From Jackrogersella multiformis (lineage: Eukaryota > Ascomycota > Sordariomycetes > Xylariales > Hypoxylaceae), in NCBI GenBank assembly GCA_902806575.1, contig CADCXD010000006.1, positions 806,001 through 870,000 on the forward strand: a stretch of DNA of 64,000 nt. The letters are read 5' to 3'. Shown here piece after piece: positions 12,963 through 25,434 of the stretch. Within the stretch, counting starts at the first letter, position 1, and each line of letters begins with the position of its first letter. Both the position numbers and the translations under genes were made by a program. The notes under the pieces are model-generated. The model saw nothing but the letters and a program-made list of their open reading frames with translations, made no database searches and was not told where the DNA came from.

Positions 12963-12990
12963 TAGGGTTTAGGGTTAGGGTTAGGGTTTA
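12963..12990 (+). repeat. Interstitial telomere-like tract (TTAGGG-type)
   Basis: Reads TAGGGT, then TTAGGG three times, then TTTAACCC, i.e. the G-rich telomere repeat in plus orientation ending in a short inverted C-rich piece. It sits between the convergent 3' ends of the FAD oxidase and oxoprolinase genes. Confidence 0.85.
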
Positions 12991-13111
12991 ACCCAAGAAA
13001 AGGATGAATCAGTCAATACCTATAATTCATGTCCTTATATCACAGCTACATTAAATGTTTCAATATCTATTCACTCCTCGTGAGTTCCCTATGTCCTCAA
13101 ACACCCATGAA

Positions 13112-16100
13112 TCACGAGTGTCCGTTTAGGTTCACATTGGTCCCTTCTGTTCCTGTATCAGAATTTCCCCATCCACCACCACCCGGAGTCTTGATAATGA
13201 GTCTTTCCCCAGCTTTTAACTTCAAAATACCTCGGGGACCAAGACTGACTAATCTTTCCTTCTCTCCAACTCTCCTAAGAATAAGATTCTCTCCCGGCGC
13301 GCCGTCTTCACCACCATGGAGTCCGTATGGCCTGCTGACTCTCCGTTCCGATATCATTGAAAATGTCAGGGGTTCCCGACACTCAATGATTCGAATAACA
13401 CCATCACCTCCTTTATATTCACCCCGACCACCTGAACCCTCACGAAGGGAAAACTCTCGTAATATTATCGGATAGCGCTTTTCCATAATCTCAACATCTG
13501 AGATGCGGGTATTTGTCATGTGGCAATGAACGGCACTTTAGAATAATTTTTTAGCGTGAATATTTGTTGCTTTCTCTTCCCTCGCGAGCAGTGATTTAGA
13601 ACTCACCTTGCACCATTCCATCCAGGTCCTGCGCCTGATCCACCACAGATGGTTTCGCCATACGCGAACTTGTAACCATCAGTTGGTTTTCTATCACGAC
13701 CTCCGAAGAAGCCGACACTATTCATACACCCCTGGCTAGCAGCGCATGCCTATATAATGCATATTAGCTACCTATATTAAAGTGAGATAGGAGATCATTA
13801 CATACGTCGAATGCTCTGAGAATAACGTCAACTACACGTTGACTCGTTTGAGTGTTTCCAGCATAGACAGCTGCTTGGTCGCTGGGATTTAAGATACTTT
13901 CTGGATTAATGACCTCAATTGAGGATAGACAGCCCTGGTTCAATGGAATGTCTTCGTTGATGAGACAGCGCAGTGAATAGATGATCGCAGATAAGCAAAT
14001 ACTCTTGGGCGCATTGTTGTTTCCAACTACCTCAGGGCCTGTACCCGTAAAGTCGAAGACAGCACTGCCGTCGGGGTTGATTCGGATTTCGAGTTTTATG
14101 CGAGTTCCATTGTCAAGGCAATCTACAGCCTGTAACTTGCTTCCATTGAGTCGCTCCGAAGTCTTCTGTAGGAACTTTCGCACTGCGATTTCAGCGTTCG
14201 CTTGGATGCGATCCATATAGAACTAACAGGTGGATTTAGTATGAACCTGGCATCACCTAATTGCCGTGAAGGGTCACTCACCTGGACAACCTCACGTCCG
14301 TATTCGCCGAAGAGCTTTTCTATAAGTCTTGAACCCTTCGCATTTGCCGCAACCTGGGCTCGTAGATCTGAGAGGTTGTCATAAAGACTTGATGTGCCGA
14401 CGCAATCGAGAAATTGACCAGGCTCATCGACAAGTATCTTCGTGATACCCTCCTCGTCAAACCTGCCCTTCGAAACTAGTTTAAATGATACAATTCTTGC
14501 ACCCTCTTGATAAAGCTCAGTAGCATTAGCGTTACCTGATATACCTTCAAAGCCACCAATATCCCGATGATGACCCCTAGAAGCTGTATAAAAGATTATC
14601 TCCTTGCCACTAGGGTCAAAGACAGGCGTGATAACTGTAATATCTGTTTATGGTTAATAAAAGGATCATGGAGTTATTTCTGTGTTTACATACCGGGAAG
14701 GTGTGTTCCTCCTGCGATCGGATGGTTTGAAACGAGGACGTCACCTGGTTGAAGCGCGGTGCCGTATCGCTCATGCTGATATTTCACCGCATACGCCATA
14801 CTGCCAAGGTGAACAGGGACGTCTAGAAACATTAGGTTGAGCCATGACTCTGAATGATATATAAATCTACTCACGTGGTGCGTTTGCTACCAAGTCACCA
14901 CGAGGGCCAAATACAGCACATGAGAAGTCAAGCCTGAAAGTGCGTTAGAAGGAGTGTCGAATGGAAGGAATCCCAGAATAGTGTACCTTTCCTTGATGTT
15001 GATACTTACAGCTGTCTTCTGTAGCGTCTTGCCCATTTGCTCAGCGATGGACATAAAACCTGTTGAGTCGATTAGTGAGGCAAAATAAGAAGGAAGAATC
15101 ATGTAGGTTCCTACGATGACCAAAGATTGATAATTGGGCTGGATCTGGATCTGTCAACGATAGGGACTGTAACGAGTCTGCTTGGCTTTTTGATGCCACA
15201 TTTAGGATAATGTGTTCCGATAGCACCTTTGCTATCGAGAAAGGTGTTATAACGATTGTCTGAGTATTGTCGATAATGATGCTCGGACCCTTAACTTGAA
15301 CCCCCTGCTTGAGGTTAGGAAGCAGATATATCGGGGTATCTACCCACCCAACATTAGCAAAATAAGTCCTCGCAAGCTTTGAGTAGGGTGGTGTTGGCAA
15401 GTCCGCAGTTTCACTTAGTTCTTTATAGACGTTATGTGACTGCCGCTCAAATTCTTTCGCGACACCCCGAACACGGATATCGTCGACAATGATGCTGCGT
15501 AACGGCAGTAAAAATGAAAACTCCTGCTGATGGAGTTCCTCAAATGCTCGCCTGAAATCGCCATCCCGAGGCAATAATATCATCATTTGGGTATCGGTGC
15601 CCTCGTAGCGTAGATTTAAGAATTGTTGAGTTTGAATATGTTTCGTAGAGGAGACCCCCTGCTGTTGGAGGCCCTGCACGGCACGTTCCTTCAAAATCTC
15701 AAACCTTTCGAAGATCTCGGTGGTTGACGATGGTTCTAGAACTAAAGAGGAAGGTTCTTGAACTTCTTCAACGAGATTTGCAAGTGCCATTCCGTATGCC
15801 GACAGGATACTCGAGTACTTATGGATAAGTACAGTGCTGATCCCTAGATTTCGGGCAATAGATGCAGCATGTTGCCCCCCGGCCCCCCCAAATACTGCAA
15901 GGCGATGAGCCGATGTATGATATCCTTTGCCTTCAGTCAAAGCACGAATTGGACGGCACATAGTTTCGTTAGCTACAGCAAGAAATCCAAGCGCAACCTC
16001 TTCAGGGGTCTTCTGAGTTGCTGATTCTGCATTAACCGAGTTGGTGAGGTCCATAAACATGTTCTTTGTGACTTCATAATCAAGTGGAAGATCTTCGTCA

Positions 16101-17484
16101 GGACCAAATATCGCTGGAAAATACTCTGGAAGAAGCCGACCCAGAAATAGGTTCGCATCCGTCACTGTTAATGGCCCACCTTTGCGGTAGCAGGCAGGAC
16201 CTGGATGAGCCGAGGCACTCTCGGGTCCTACAGTAAAAAGCCCATTCTTCCAGCTAAGGATACTTCCTCCTCCAGATGCGACTGTGTTTATATCGAGCTG
16301 TGGGGATTGAATAGTGACGCCGGCGGTAGTGGTCTCAAATACATGACCAAGGTCTCCAGCGAAGCGACTAACATCCGTTGAAGTTCCTCCCATATCGATG
16401 CCGATAACAGGTGTATTGTTGTCTGGATGCCATGATGTTTTAGCATATCCGACGACACCTCCAGCAGGTCCAGATAAAATAGCTCTTAAGCCTGAGAACC
16501 TTTCCACGTCGACGAGCCCCCCATCACTTTGCATGAACTGACATCTAGTAGTCTCAAGTCCGTCCTTGAATCCACGCCTGAAATTGGAGATATATTTCTT
16601 GATTTCAGGGGTTAGATACGCATCTGCCGTAGCACTCATCCCACGTGATATTAATTTTATCATTGGGATGAGACTTGCTGACGCTGAGATGCTGGTGAAA
16701 CCTACTTCCATCGCAATATCGCGAACGATAATCTCGTGGTCAGGGAAACTATAGCTATGTGCAAAACATATGCATATGCTTCTGTATCCTTTTTCGAAGA
16801 GCTTTTGGAGCGATTTTCTTGTACTATCGACATTTAGTGGCTTGAGAATGCGGATAATATCACCACTTTGTCCAATTTTCAATGCTGAATCAAGCTTAAC
16901 ATCGATATTGCCTTGAAAAGGATCCTTAGTCGAGTCTTCCATAGTCACTCTCTCTTCAACTTCAACAACCTCCGAGTAAAGCACGTCGGGCTTTTTAATG
17001 GCGAGATCGAAAAGTTTGGGCCTAGCCTGGTAGCCAATTTCTAAGGCATCGCGAAACCCTTCGGTGATCAACAGAGCAGAGCGTTCCCCTTTTCTTTCGA
17101 GTAGCGCGTTGGTGGCTACTGTCCTATTAAAAGTCTTAGAGTGACAATAGCTTCACGGGATCAAAAATACTCACGTTCCCATTCGAATGACCCCAATACA
17201 ATCCGAGCTGAGCTGAACATCTCTGGGATGTGGCTGGCCTGTGAATTGTTCGAGGATCCGGCGGATACCTTCCGTTGGGGCATCTTCATAATTGGCTGGG
17301 TCGACTGAAAGCAATTTGATCACGATATCCTCCTTGCTGCCGCTCTGAGGAATACCAATACAATCCGTAAAAGTTCCACCACGCTGATATTGTAAGTAAA
17401 GGGTCTCCAATGAAACTTATTACCTATAAGAACACTCACGTCGATGAAGATATCGATCTTAGCCTCTGTTGTCGCGTGTGGCAT
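13112..17484 (-). CDS. ATP-dependent 5-oxoprolinase / hydantoinase (HyuA-HyuB fusion)
   Basis: Ten exons: 17484-17440, 17383-17175, 17123-15115, 15059-14987, 14933-14875, 14822-14694, 14643-14282, 14222-13806, 13749-13607 and 13535-13112. They give 1289 residues, the usual length for eukaryotic 5-oxoprolinase, and every junction keeps the frame. The HyuA half shows FIDRGGTFTDC, RMGTTVATNALLERKGER, GIDMGGTSTDVSR (phosphate-binding loops) and VFGGAGGQHA. The HyuB half begins at FMSIAEQMGKTLQ and shows HVPVHLGSMAYAV, SNHPIAGGTHLPD, AACAASQG-type and GGSGAGPGWNG motifs. Family enzymes use ATP to open 5-oxoproline, or in bacteria hydantoin and N-methylhydantoin; the fungal substrate here is open. 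The Zn2Cys6 gene starts 424 bp away on the opposite strand, suggesting linked control. Confidence 0.93.
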
Positions 17485-17908
17485 TATGACAGTAACACTT
17501 GCTTAGCCGAACTAAGCCTTCAGAAATGAGCCATAGAGACTATTGGCCTCAGTTACTGTAATATTCTCTAGAAACTCATTTGATCATCTCATCTCATAAT
17601 AGGAGTATAAAACTAGTCACCCAGGGGTATGTAAGAATAAGCTATCTAATCGGCTCAATCCGGCCCTCGCTGTGGGATCTGTGGGGCGACTCGCTTATTT
17701 CCGTATTAAGTAAAAAGGGGCCGAGGTATCCACTGCCCATCGGCTCAAACCGACGTCTGATAAGGAGGAGTGGACAGGCCGACGGGTTATTTACGACGCA
17801 TAAATACGATTGCAAACCATTGGTCTGGCATCTTCATCCTGCTGGTTCATCGGACATCACACCGTGCCATAAACAACCCGATAGGGTGATCTATTGGACG
17901 ATCCAACC
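17485..17908. promoter_or_regulatory. Divergent promoter region (oxoprolinase / Zn2Cys6 regulator)
   Basis: 424 bp separate the two start codons. The segment holds several CGG/CCG triplets of the kind Zn2Cys6 proteins bind, for example CGGCTCAATCCGG around 17650-17662 and CGGCTCAAACCG around 17740-17752. The two share CGGCTCAA and look like spaced CGG/CCG pairs. Binding by the adjacent regulator is inference. Confidence 0.5.
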
Positions 17909-20010
17909 ATGGGAGACTCTTCACTTCCTCGCAGCCCCAACAGAGCATTGTCAACTAGGCTCAGCAGGAGTACTAATGCGTGTTTGAGGTGCCGCAGGAG
18001 GAAACAAAGGGTAAGCTAATATCTAATAAAATAATTACTCATAGATGAGTGGGCTAATTTATTTTTCTCTTTTTGGCTATTCAGTGTGACCTCCGCTATC
18101 CAAAATGTTCAAGTTGTGAGACCGCTCGGGTGCCATGCCTAGCTTTCGATAGCGAAAAACAGGCCGAGATCCCACGTAATTACGTTTCTATCCTAGAGGC
18201 AGAAGTCAGACAGCTCAAATTAGAGATCGAAGGGCTCAGGAGACATAGCATATCCACGGCTAGTTCAACTCCGGTTGATCAAGATGATCGGCAGAGCGTC
18301 AGTTCTCCAATTGGCGTCTCAACAGTACGATCAAATGCATCCGATCCACAGGAGGTCGTCAAGTCAATGGGCTTGGTTATGCTTGAGAGTAGCAGCCAAC
18401 CGAAATTTATGGGAACGAGCAGCGGCGTTACCTTTGCTAAGATGGTTCTCGCTTGTGTGAAAACCGATATCTCGATCCCCATGTCCCCAGCCAGCTCAAG
18501 AGGCTCGCTTCGGATGACCGCGCCAACACCTATCATCTCTTCGTCACTTCCACCTCGTCATGCAGCTCAACACATTGCGGATGTTTATTTCCGACAGCGA
18601 ACACCACATGTACCAATACTAACAAGAAATAACGTAAATACCGCCCTAGAACGTGTATACGGCGTCTTCGAATCCCGTCGGCCCGACTTTTCGGAAGTCG
18701 CAGAGAAGGACTTATTCATCGCTTATATGGTTTTCTCTGTAGGGCTTTGTAGCTTACCATTAGCGGGTGGATCTAGGCCTCCACAAAGCGAAGGCTGTTT
18801 CAATTCAGCTCTTCGATGCGTCGATAAGCTTCTCACGTACTCATCCAGCGATATCGAGACACTAACAGTGGTTCTGCTGTTAGCACAGTATATCGCCTTG
18901 AACCCTAGCAAAGGAAGCTTATGGCAGCTGACTGGCATAGGACTACGTTTGTGCATCGATCTTGGGTTACACTGGGAGACCGAGACTATCCTGGCTCTGC
19001 CGCAAATGGTCCTCGACGAGAGACGTAGGTTGTTCTGGGCCGCCTATCGTTTCGATCGCCTTCTTGCAATCACACTTGGAAGGCCTTTCGGGATTGTTGA
19101 TCAAAGTATCAATGTCGCCTTTCCAGATCCTTATTCTGTTCAAAATATGAGTACGACTGATATCCATGGTCAACGCATGGCGAATCACATCATTTCTCTG
19201 TACAAGCTAGAGTCCGAGATCAAGCATGTCCTTTACCACCAACTACAAGGAGCAACATTGGCTTATCCCCGAGCTAACTATCCGTTATGGTTTCGCGACG
19301 TTTACCCTCGACTATGTGCTTGGAAGGATGAGATACCAGATATATCCAAAGCAGATCCGGATAGCACTTATTCACAACAATGTTGGTGGGATGCAATGTG
19401 GCTAAACGCGGTCTTGTTGCTCCATAGACCCAACCCATTAGTTCCACGGCCCACGACGGAGTCCTTACAAATTTGCTTCGAATCGGCTTGTCAACTTATC
19501 AAGGCGATCAAAACTCTACAAAGAGATGGAAGAGTTTACGTCGTCTGGCAATGTATTCACAGTCTGTTTCTTGCAGGCTTGATTATGATATATTGCATCT
19601 GGGAGTCTCCAGAAGTCCGGGATAAATCGCGTATTCTTGACATAATGACAGCAACATCGGACTGCGCAAGCACCCTCACGGCCTTGGCAGAGCGGTTTCC
19701 TGATGCATGTGGATGTAGAGATGCCTTTGAGTCCCTCTCGGCGGCGACATTGAAATGGTTGGTATCAAAAGACCAGGGCAACGCCAGCCAGCCGATGCTA
19801 GGCAACGAGATCAATACCTTGAAACAACATATGCCCTTCTCATCAACAGCTTGGAGAGCCGAGGAACCTACAAGTATATTTCCGGATGAACCCTTCGAGT
19901 TCGCTGAATACCTTATTGCAGCATCGCAATGGCTAGGCTCCAATACCGATGCTGGAACCTCATTCAGCTTACAGGATATATTTGATAGCCCTGACGCGGA
20001 ATTTGGATGA
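17909..20010 (+). CDS. Zn2Cys6 transcription factor with fungal-specific middle domain
   Basis: Two exons, 17909-18010 and 18085-20010, give 675 residues. The binuclear zinc cluster is split by the intron: exon 1 supplies the first two Cys (CLRC plus a basic RRRKQR run), exon 2 the other four (CDLRYPKCSSC then C after six residues), spacing C-2-C-6-C-6-C-2-C-6-C. A heptad stretch (ILEAEVRQLKLEIEGL) follows as a dimerisation coiled coil. The middle homology region is clear (WQLTGIGLRLCIDLGLH, RRRLFWAAYRFDRLLAITLGRPFGI). It is probably the pathway-specific activator of the surrounding oxoprolinase/amidase/permease genes, judged from its position. Starting only at 18073 would lose half the zinc cluster. 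Confidence 0.92.
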
Positions 20011-20682
20011 GATACCTGCTGAACAATATAACCATTAGTAGATCTCATAGATTCGACGGTTAAAACGCATCAATAGCGAGTACTTAGGGGCTCTACCTAG
20101 CCCATCATGCGAAGTAGCCAATACTTATAACACTACCTAGGCACGTAGGTAACATTGTGTTCTAACTTACGTTAGTTAAGTGAAGCGCCTCTTACGTTTC
20201 AGGAATTTTCCGCACGCATGAGGAAATCGCGTAGGTTAGTCTACTCCTAATCGAGAAGTGTTGTATTTTTCATGTGGATATCCTATGAAGGTCTTGTTAT
20301 TACCATAAGATGTATTGTAATCAAGTCTTATATTAATAGCAGAATCATATGACATACCTACCCCCTAAAAGGTACACATAGATAAGGGGGTTGCATGGAA
20401 TTAGCCGGGGTGAGATCCAACCTATTGGCGAGTTTAGGTTCGATTCCATATCAGTATTATTGGCATCTCACTATTAGTACAGCGGACTCTTAATTGGATG
20501 GTCGTTTCAAGAGGGGTTGAAATATGGAGGACTGTCGTATAAGGTGCAGTTACGAGGTAGCCTGTTGAATGTTGAAGGAGTATCATTTTACCGTCACTCA
20601 TAGCATCGATGTGATTCATTCATCTCCTTCGTTTCAATACATTCAAAATACACCTCGGGACCGTAAATAAAATATTGTAAAT
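20011..20682. promoter_or_regulatory. Intergenic region upstream of the amidase
   Basis: No gene seen. It contains a CACTACCTAGGCACGTAGGT motif of the genome-wide TACCTAGGTA type near 20130-20149 and must contain the amidase promoter. Confidence 0.45.
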
Positions 20683-22256
20683 ATGATTGATATCCATGAG
20701 ATTACGATAACAGAAGCGCAGGATGGATTCAAGGATGGCAGATTCTCCGCGAAGGAACTCACAGCAGCATTTCTTGACCGTATCGCGAAATGGGACAAAG
20801 CTGGCCCTCGGATTAACTCGACTATGGCTCTATCAACAACAGCTCTCCAGGAAGCAGCTGCACTTGACGACTACCTTAAGGAGAACGGGAAGCTTAAAGG
20901 GAAGCTTCATGGTATTCCCGTATTGGTGAAGGATCAAGTATGGTACCATCTAATAGAATGAGAGAATGCTAAACTGACGAGGACCACTGTCTACAGGCCG
21001 ATACGAAAGGATTGGTAACTACGTACGGTTCGGCAGTCGCGAAAGGCAATATTCCCGATGAGGATGCCTTCGTAGTTACGAAGTTGAAAGCAGCCGGCGC
21101 GGTGATTATGGGTAAGACCACTCTGGCGGAATGGGCTTCGGTTTGGTTCAGCGCAAATGGCGCAACCGATTACGAGTTCACTAAAAACCCTTATAATCTC
21201 GGCCATGATGTGGGGGCGTCTTCTGGAGGCTCTGCCGCAGCTGTGGCAGCAAACTTCACAATCTTAGCCGTAGGTGAAGACACTGGGGGCTCGATCAGGG
21301 TACCGTCGTCCTTCTGTAACATTGTCGGCCTTCGTCCAACTCCAGGTCTCATCTCGAGAACAGGCTTCTGCCCATTGATCAAAATTCATGATACGCCCGG
21401 ACCGATGGCCAGAACTGTCACGGACTGCGCGCTTATGCTAGACTGCATGGTAGGGTTTGACCCTAGGGATGAATTCACAGGCGTCGCGGCTACTGCAGCC
21501 GCTCTTGGGCTACCTAAGAGTGGTAGTTATGCAGCGTCTCTTCCAGACGGGCTGCAGAAGATAAAGGGTGCCAAAATAGGTGTCGTTAGACAAAAGTTCG
21601 GTTCAGAATCCGACCCCTATTGCAAGGCAGTCAACGACGTTGTATTGGCCGCAATCCAAAACCTCCAAACTGCTGGTGCGACTTTTATCGACGTGCACAT
21701 CGACAACCTTGATCATTACATGACCTACCCACTCACCTACTTCCAGAGGTCTCGCAACGATATCAACAGCTTTCTAGCAACAAAACCCCATCTCCCGCAG
21801 GATATCGCGGATATTGTGCCAGAGATACCGGACAAGCTCTATATGAACATGACATGCGCTATTGCACACGGCCCAAAGGATCCCAGGGATGACCCAACCT
21901 ATATCGACAGAATACTACTGCGAGACGAGTTTAAGCGGAAAGTGGACTGCCTTATTGCATCGCTCGGACTCGATGCGCTCACACTGCCGGACGTTCGTGT
22001 TCCACCTCCACGATTCGAAGATGCGACGAGTGGCAGATTCATCAAGGACGGTCAGGATGATTTCCCAACCAATACGTTTCTTGCTAGCGTGACTGGTCAT
22101 CCCGCCATCTCGGTACCGGCCGGGTTCACAGAGGACGGTCTTCCGGTCGGCATAGAATTCATCGGCCTTCAGTATCAGGAACAAAGCCTGCTTGAGTTGG
22201 CCTATGCCGTTGAGACCAGTTTATGCGCTAGGACGGCGCCTTCCGGGCCATTTTAA
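20683..22256 (+). CDS. Amidase signature family hydrolase
   Basis: Two exons, 20683-20937 and 20997-22256, with a 59-bp intron, give 504 residues. The catalytic triad is intact: Lys83 in IPVLVKDQ, cis-Ser160 in GASSGGSAAA and nucleophile Ser184 in EDTGGSIRVPSS, with the 24-residue Ser-Ser spacing typical of the family. The C-terminal end (GHPAISVPAGF, GLPVGIEFIG) is also conserved. Such enzymes cleave carboxamides or carbamoyl groups (amides, allophanate, N-carbamoyl compounds); the substrate cannot be read from sequence. No signal peptide is seen, so it is probably cytosolic. As the last gene of the 8.9-22.3 kb group it may act after the ring-opening oxoprolinase/hydantoinase. Confidence 0.92.
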
Positions 22257-23075
22257 ACATTATTTAAGAGAGAGGCACATGTAATAGATTATGTCAACGA
22301 AGGTTGTGGCCAAAGGTTTCGCACATCTGCTCCTGGGCAAAAGCCGTGTGAAGTGAAGTTTATATGCACTGTAATGCACTTTGGCTTAGTAGGTTAGTAC
22401 CTTAACTTATAGCGGTTAGCCACTGAACTTTAGCGGAGCAATCACTATAAAATCTGAGGCGTAGCTGGAGGCTGATACAGTACTAATTTGCGGGTGATTT
22501 AATTACAAACTGTATAAGGCCCCTGGCACATGTGCGAAATTTTTGGCCATAACCTTCGAAGTTCAATTTTCGTCAAAGTTTAGTTCATTTCAAGCAGAAT
22601 CACAAATTTTTAATTTTTCTTTACCGGGGTGTATTACAAATTTGGTTTAACATTGTCATAAGTCGAAGGGAGAAATGGGAGAATTTACCCCTGAATCGTC
22701 ACAACGGTACTTATCCACACCGCTCTATTTTTTCGGTTCATGCCAAACTATCAAGGCGCCAGCTTCATCTTCCCCGACGTCCTCAATCAAAATTTTACTA
22801 CCTGAAAATCTAATAAGGTTGATTTAATGAATGTATTGAGGTCAGCTATAATGGTGCTAAAATGAATGTAATTAAATGTTCTCAAATCCAACGACAAATG
22901 CGACACCCCCATCCATCCCTAGTATCAGCAACTTTCTTCAATGAGAGTAGAGAAAATAGATGAGAATCAGTAGCGATACCAAAGTGGCTTAAGGTACTCG
23001 CCACTAGGATCCATGTTATTGAGCTTAGAGCTCATCGATACGAAGCCGAAAATATCTAAGGATACCAAATTGCTC
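22257..23075. other. Intergenic, no gene seen
   Basis: Region between the 3' end of the amidase gene and the 3' end of the convergent arylsulfotransferase-like gene. It is moderately AT-rich. No frame, repeat or RNA gene could be supported. Confidence 0.6.
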
Positions 23076-24788
23076 CTAGCGACTACTAGGCTTCACAAGG
23101 ACCTTCTCATTCAACACTTCAGATATAACCTTTGACTTTACCGCAGGCTTGATTTCCTGCTCCACGAAGGTTACCCCTGTGTTCCGTAGTGATTTGCCAT
23201 TGACATCAATAGCCTCGGCGGAAATGGCACCGGCATGAATGTTGGTAATTCGAAGAGAGGTCTCGAAACTTGTCCTCGCTGCCTCGCCTATAAACTCCTT
23301 GGATCCATATTCGTCCGTCAGGGCATAGAATCTCCAAGTAGTAGTCTCTGTGTCACCGTTCCAACTAACGTAGACCGTGATACCTTCATCGTCCCTGAGA
23401 GCCACAATAGCAGGCTCTTCATTGGGGAGACCGGTCCAATTGTACCGAAAGGCGCGATAGTTCTCGACACCAAGCCCGAGATAATCGGAGTCCATATAGG
23501 AATGGAAAATCGGTGTGCCGTCAGGGAGATATTCGGTCACTGCTCCGGAAGAACCCCAATTCACGAGTACATTCCCATTCGGGAGCGTCTGCGTAGAGCC
23601 CTGAGATTTGGACAGAAGTCCATCGGGCGGGTAAAAGCCTTGCACCAGTTCGGCTTCCCACGAGGTTGTGTTCACCTTTATTATCTTCCCGCTACTCGTC
23701 GGTGCAGTGTGGACCTCGGAACCTCCTCCGTGTTCCGTTCCATGCGCGCTATTATCGTAGAGGCTGATTACTTCAATATCTTCATGCTGGCTTATGAAAC
23801 GAGCATGGTGCTGAAAACAGAACTCGGTGTCTTTGGGTACTTTGAAAGAGCTATCCTTGCCGTTTAGCTTCCAGATGATACTTCCATCTGTACCATTAAT
23901 TTTATGGACACTGCACGCATCACGAGCAGATATTAGGTAGTTGCCTTCCGAGTCCTTGTCGACACTGTTGATGTGGAAATAGTCCCAAGCATCAGAACTG
24001 TTGAAGCCAGAGCCAGCTTGACCAGGGTTGATTGGAAGGATAGCCTCTGTGATATATTAGGACCGTATCTGTATTTACTTTTGAGGGAAGCCAGTCATAC
24101 CGTCAGGTGAAATGTAATCCAAACTCGCCCACTCAAATAGCAATTTTCCTGTGGCGATATCAAGTTCTTCAGTCTTGATTAGCAAAACTATTTCGTAAAA
24201 GACAGGGAGGATGAGACTACCTTGGATAATAGAATTAACGATCCATTGCTGTTCGGTGCTCCCACCCCAGGCCGTCAGGTCACGAGCAACTGGCTGGTAG
24301 ATTTGGATAAGTCCCGTTTCCTCGTTAACAATGTGGAACTCGTGTTTATCTACGAGTTTGTGGTTGCCAGCTCGAAGCTCTCGAATCGTCTCGTAGTGAT
24401 TGTCCATGATAGTAATATGGCCGTGACCATGTCCATAGCCTGGGTTATGATCACCTTCAAAGCTAAAGAGGATATCCTTGCCCCTCCAGCGGCCCGCTTG
24501 GAAGTTGGTTGACCAAATGCTATAGATTCCATAGCCAGACCATACTAGGTCGCCGTTATCACGAAAGATATACGGACCAGCCTGTCTAGGACCATGCTGC
24601 TCCGTCGGCGTGTCCGGGAAGCCTGCAAAAGGGGCAACAAACAAGTACCCCTTTTCAACATCTTGGGTGGCCGGAATGGTGATATTTAGTATCGGTGGAG
24701 CAAGGTCCGAACGAGACTTGAATTGCCAATTCGCAGCAGTCGGAGTAGATAGCGTCAATGCCGCCCCTATAAGGAGAGTGGACTTCAT
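23076..24788 (-). CDS. Secreted arylsulfotransferase-like protein
   Basis: Three exons, 24788-24221, 24166-24101 and 24046-23076, give 534 residues. The introns are 54 bp each; the first lacks stops in frame and could be misread as coding, but removing it joins IIQ to ELDIATGKLLFEW, the family pattern. The N-terminus is a signal peptide (MKSTLLIGAALTLSTPTAA). Repeated beta-propeller features follow: GPYIFRDNGDLVWSG, a His-rich turn (GYGHGHGHITIMD), DYFHINSVDKDSEGNYLISAR and FQHHARF. Bacterial arylsulfate sulfotransferases move sulfate between phenols. The fungal secreted branch is uncharacterised, so the reaction is unproven. It is divergent from the MFS gene at 25435. Confidence 0.85.
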
Positions 24789-25434
24789 GGCGGTTTGCGG
24801 AGGCGGTAAATGCTAATTATGTCAGAAATCGACTCCATCTCACAGTTTTAAAGGAGGGTACATTAACCTTGGTGGAAGACAATAACCCTAGATAGCCCCT
24901 CCTTATAGTTTTTCGAAAATTATTATGAATATTTAATTTTCAATTATTGGTATTTTTTGAAACCGATCAGTATGTAGGTTAAGAATGATAGAGAGGAAGA
25001 GTTCGGTTGGAGTCGTAATTGAATTGATATATAAACTTCATAGAATCACAATATAGCTAGTTGAGTCTAGTCGAATAACGAGACCAGAGTCCACAATTGC
25101 ATCATTTTAGCCTACATACAATCAACGGCTAGGTAGTTATAGTGCGTATGCAAAGAACCGTGTCTTTACGTTATAGGCCCATTCTTATAGGAGGAGGCCG
25201 AGTTCGGGGAGCAATCCCCGTCCAATGGATAGGCCAAGGAGATTCTATACCGGTTTCACAATTTTACTATTATCCGTCCGCTTTGGCGTTTATCGTAAAA
25301 TTTGATAAAGCTGGTGGAAAACCTTTGACCTTTTGTTGATATTATGTCCCAGTCCTTTTTACCTAAGAACTTCAGTTGCGACTACCGTTCATATTCTATC
25401 AGTTCTTAGGTGGTGATCTTAAAATTATATCCCA
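24789..25434. promoter_or_regulatory. Divergent intergenic region (arylsulfotransferase-like / MFS)
   Basis: 646 bp between two divergent starts; both promoters must lie here. A 65-codon plus-strand frame at 25142-25339 has no recognisable features and was not called. Confidence 0.45.

Noticed and set aside
24181..24240. Reading straight through the first intron of the arylsulfotransferase-like gene
   Set aside because: The 54-bp segment is in frame and stop-free, but it has GT and AG ends and its removal restores the conserved continuation into ELDIATG.
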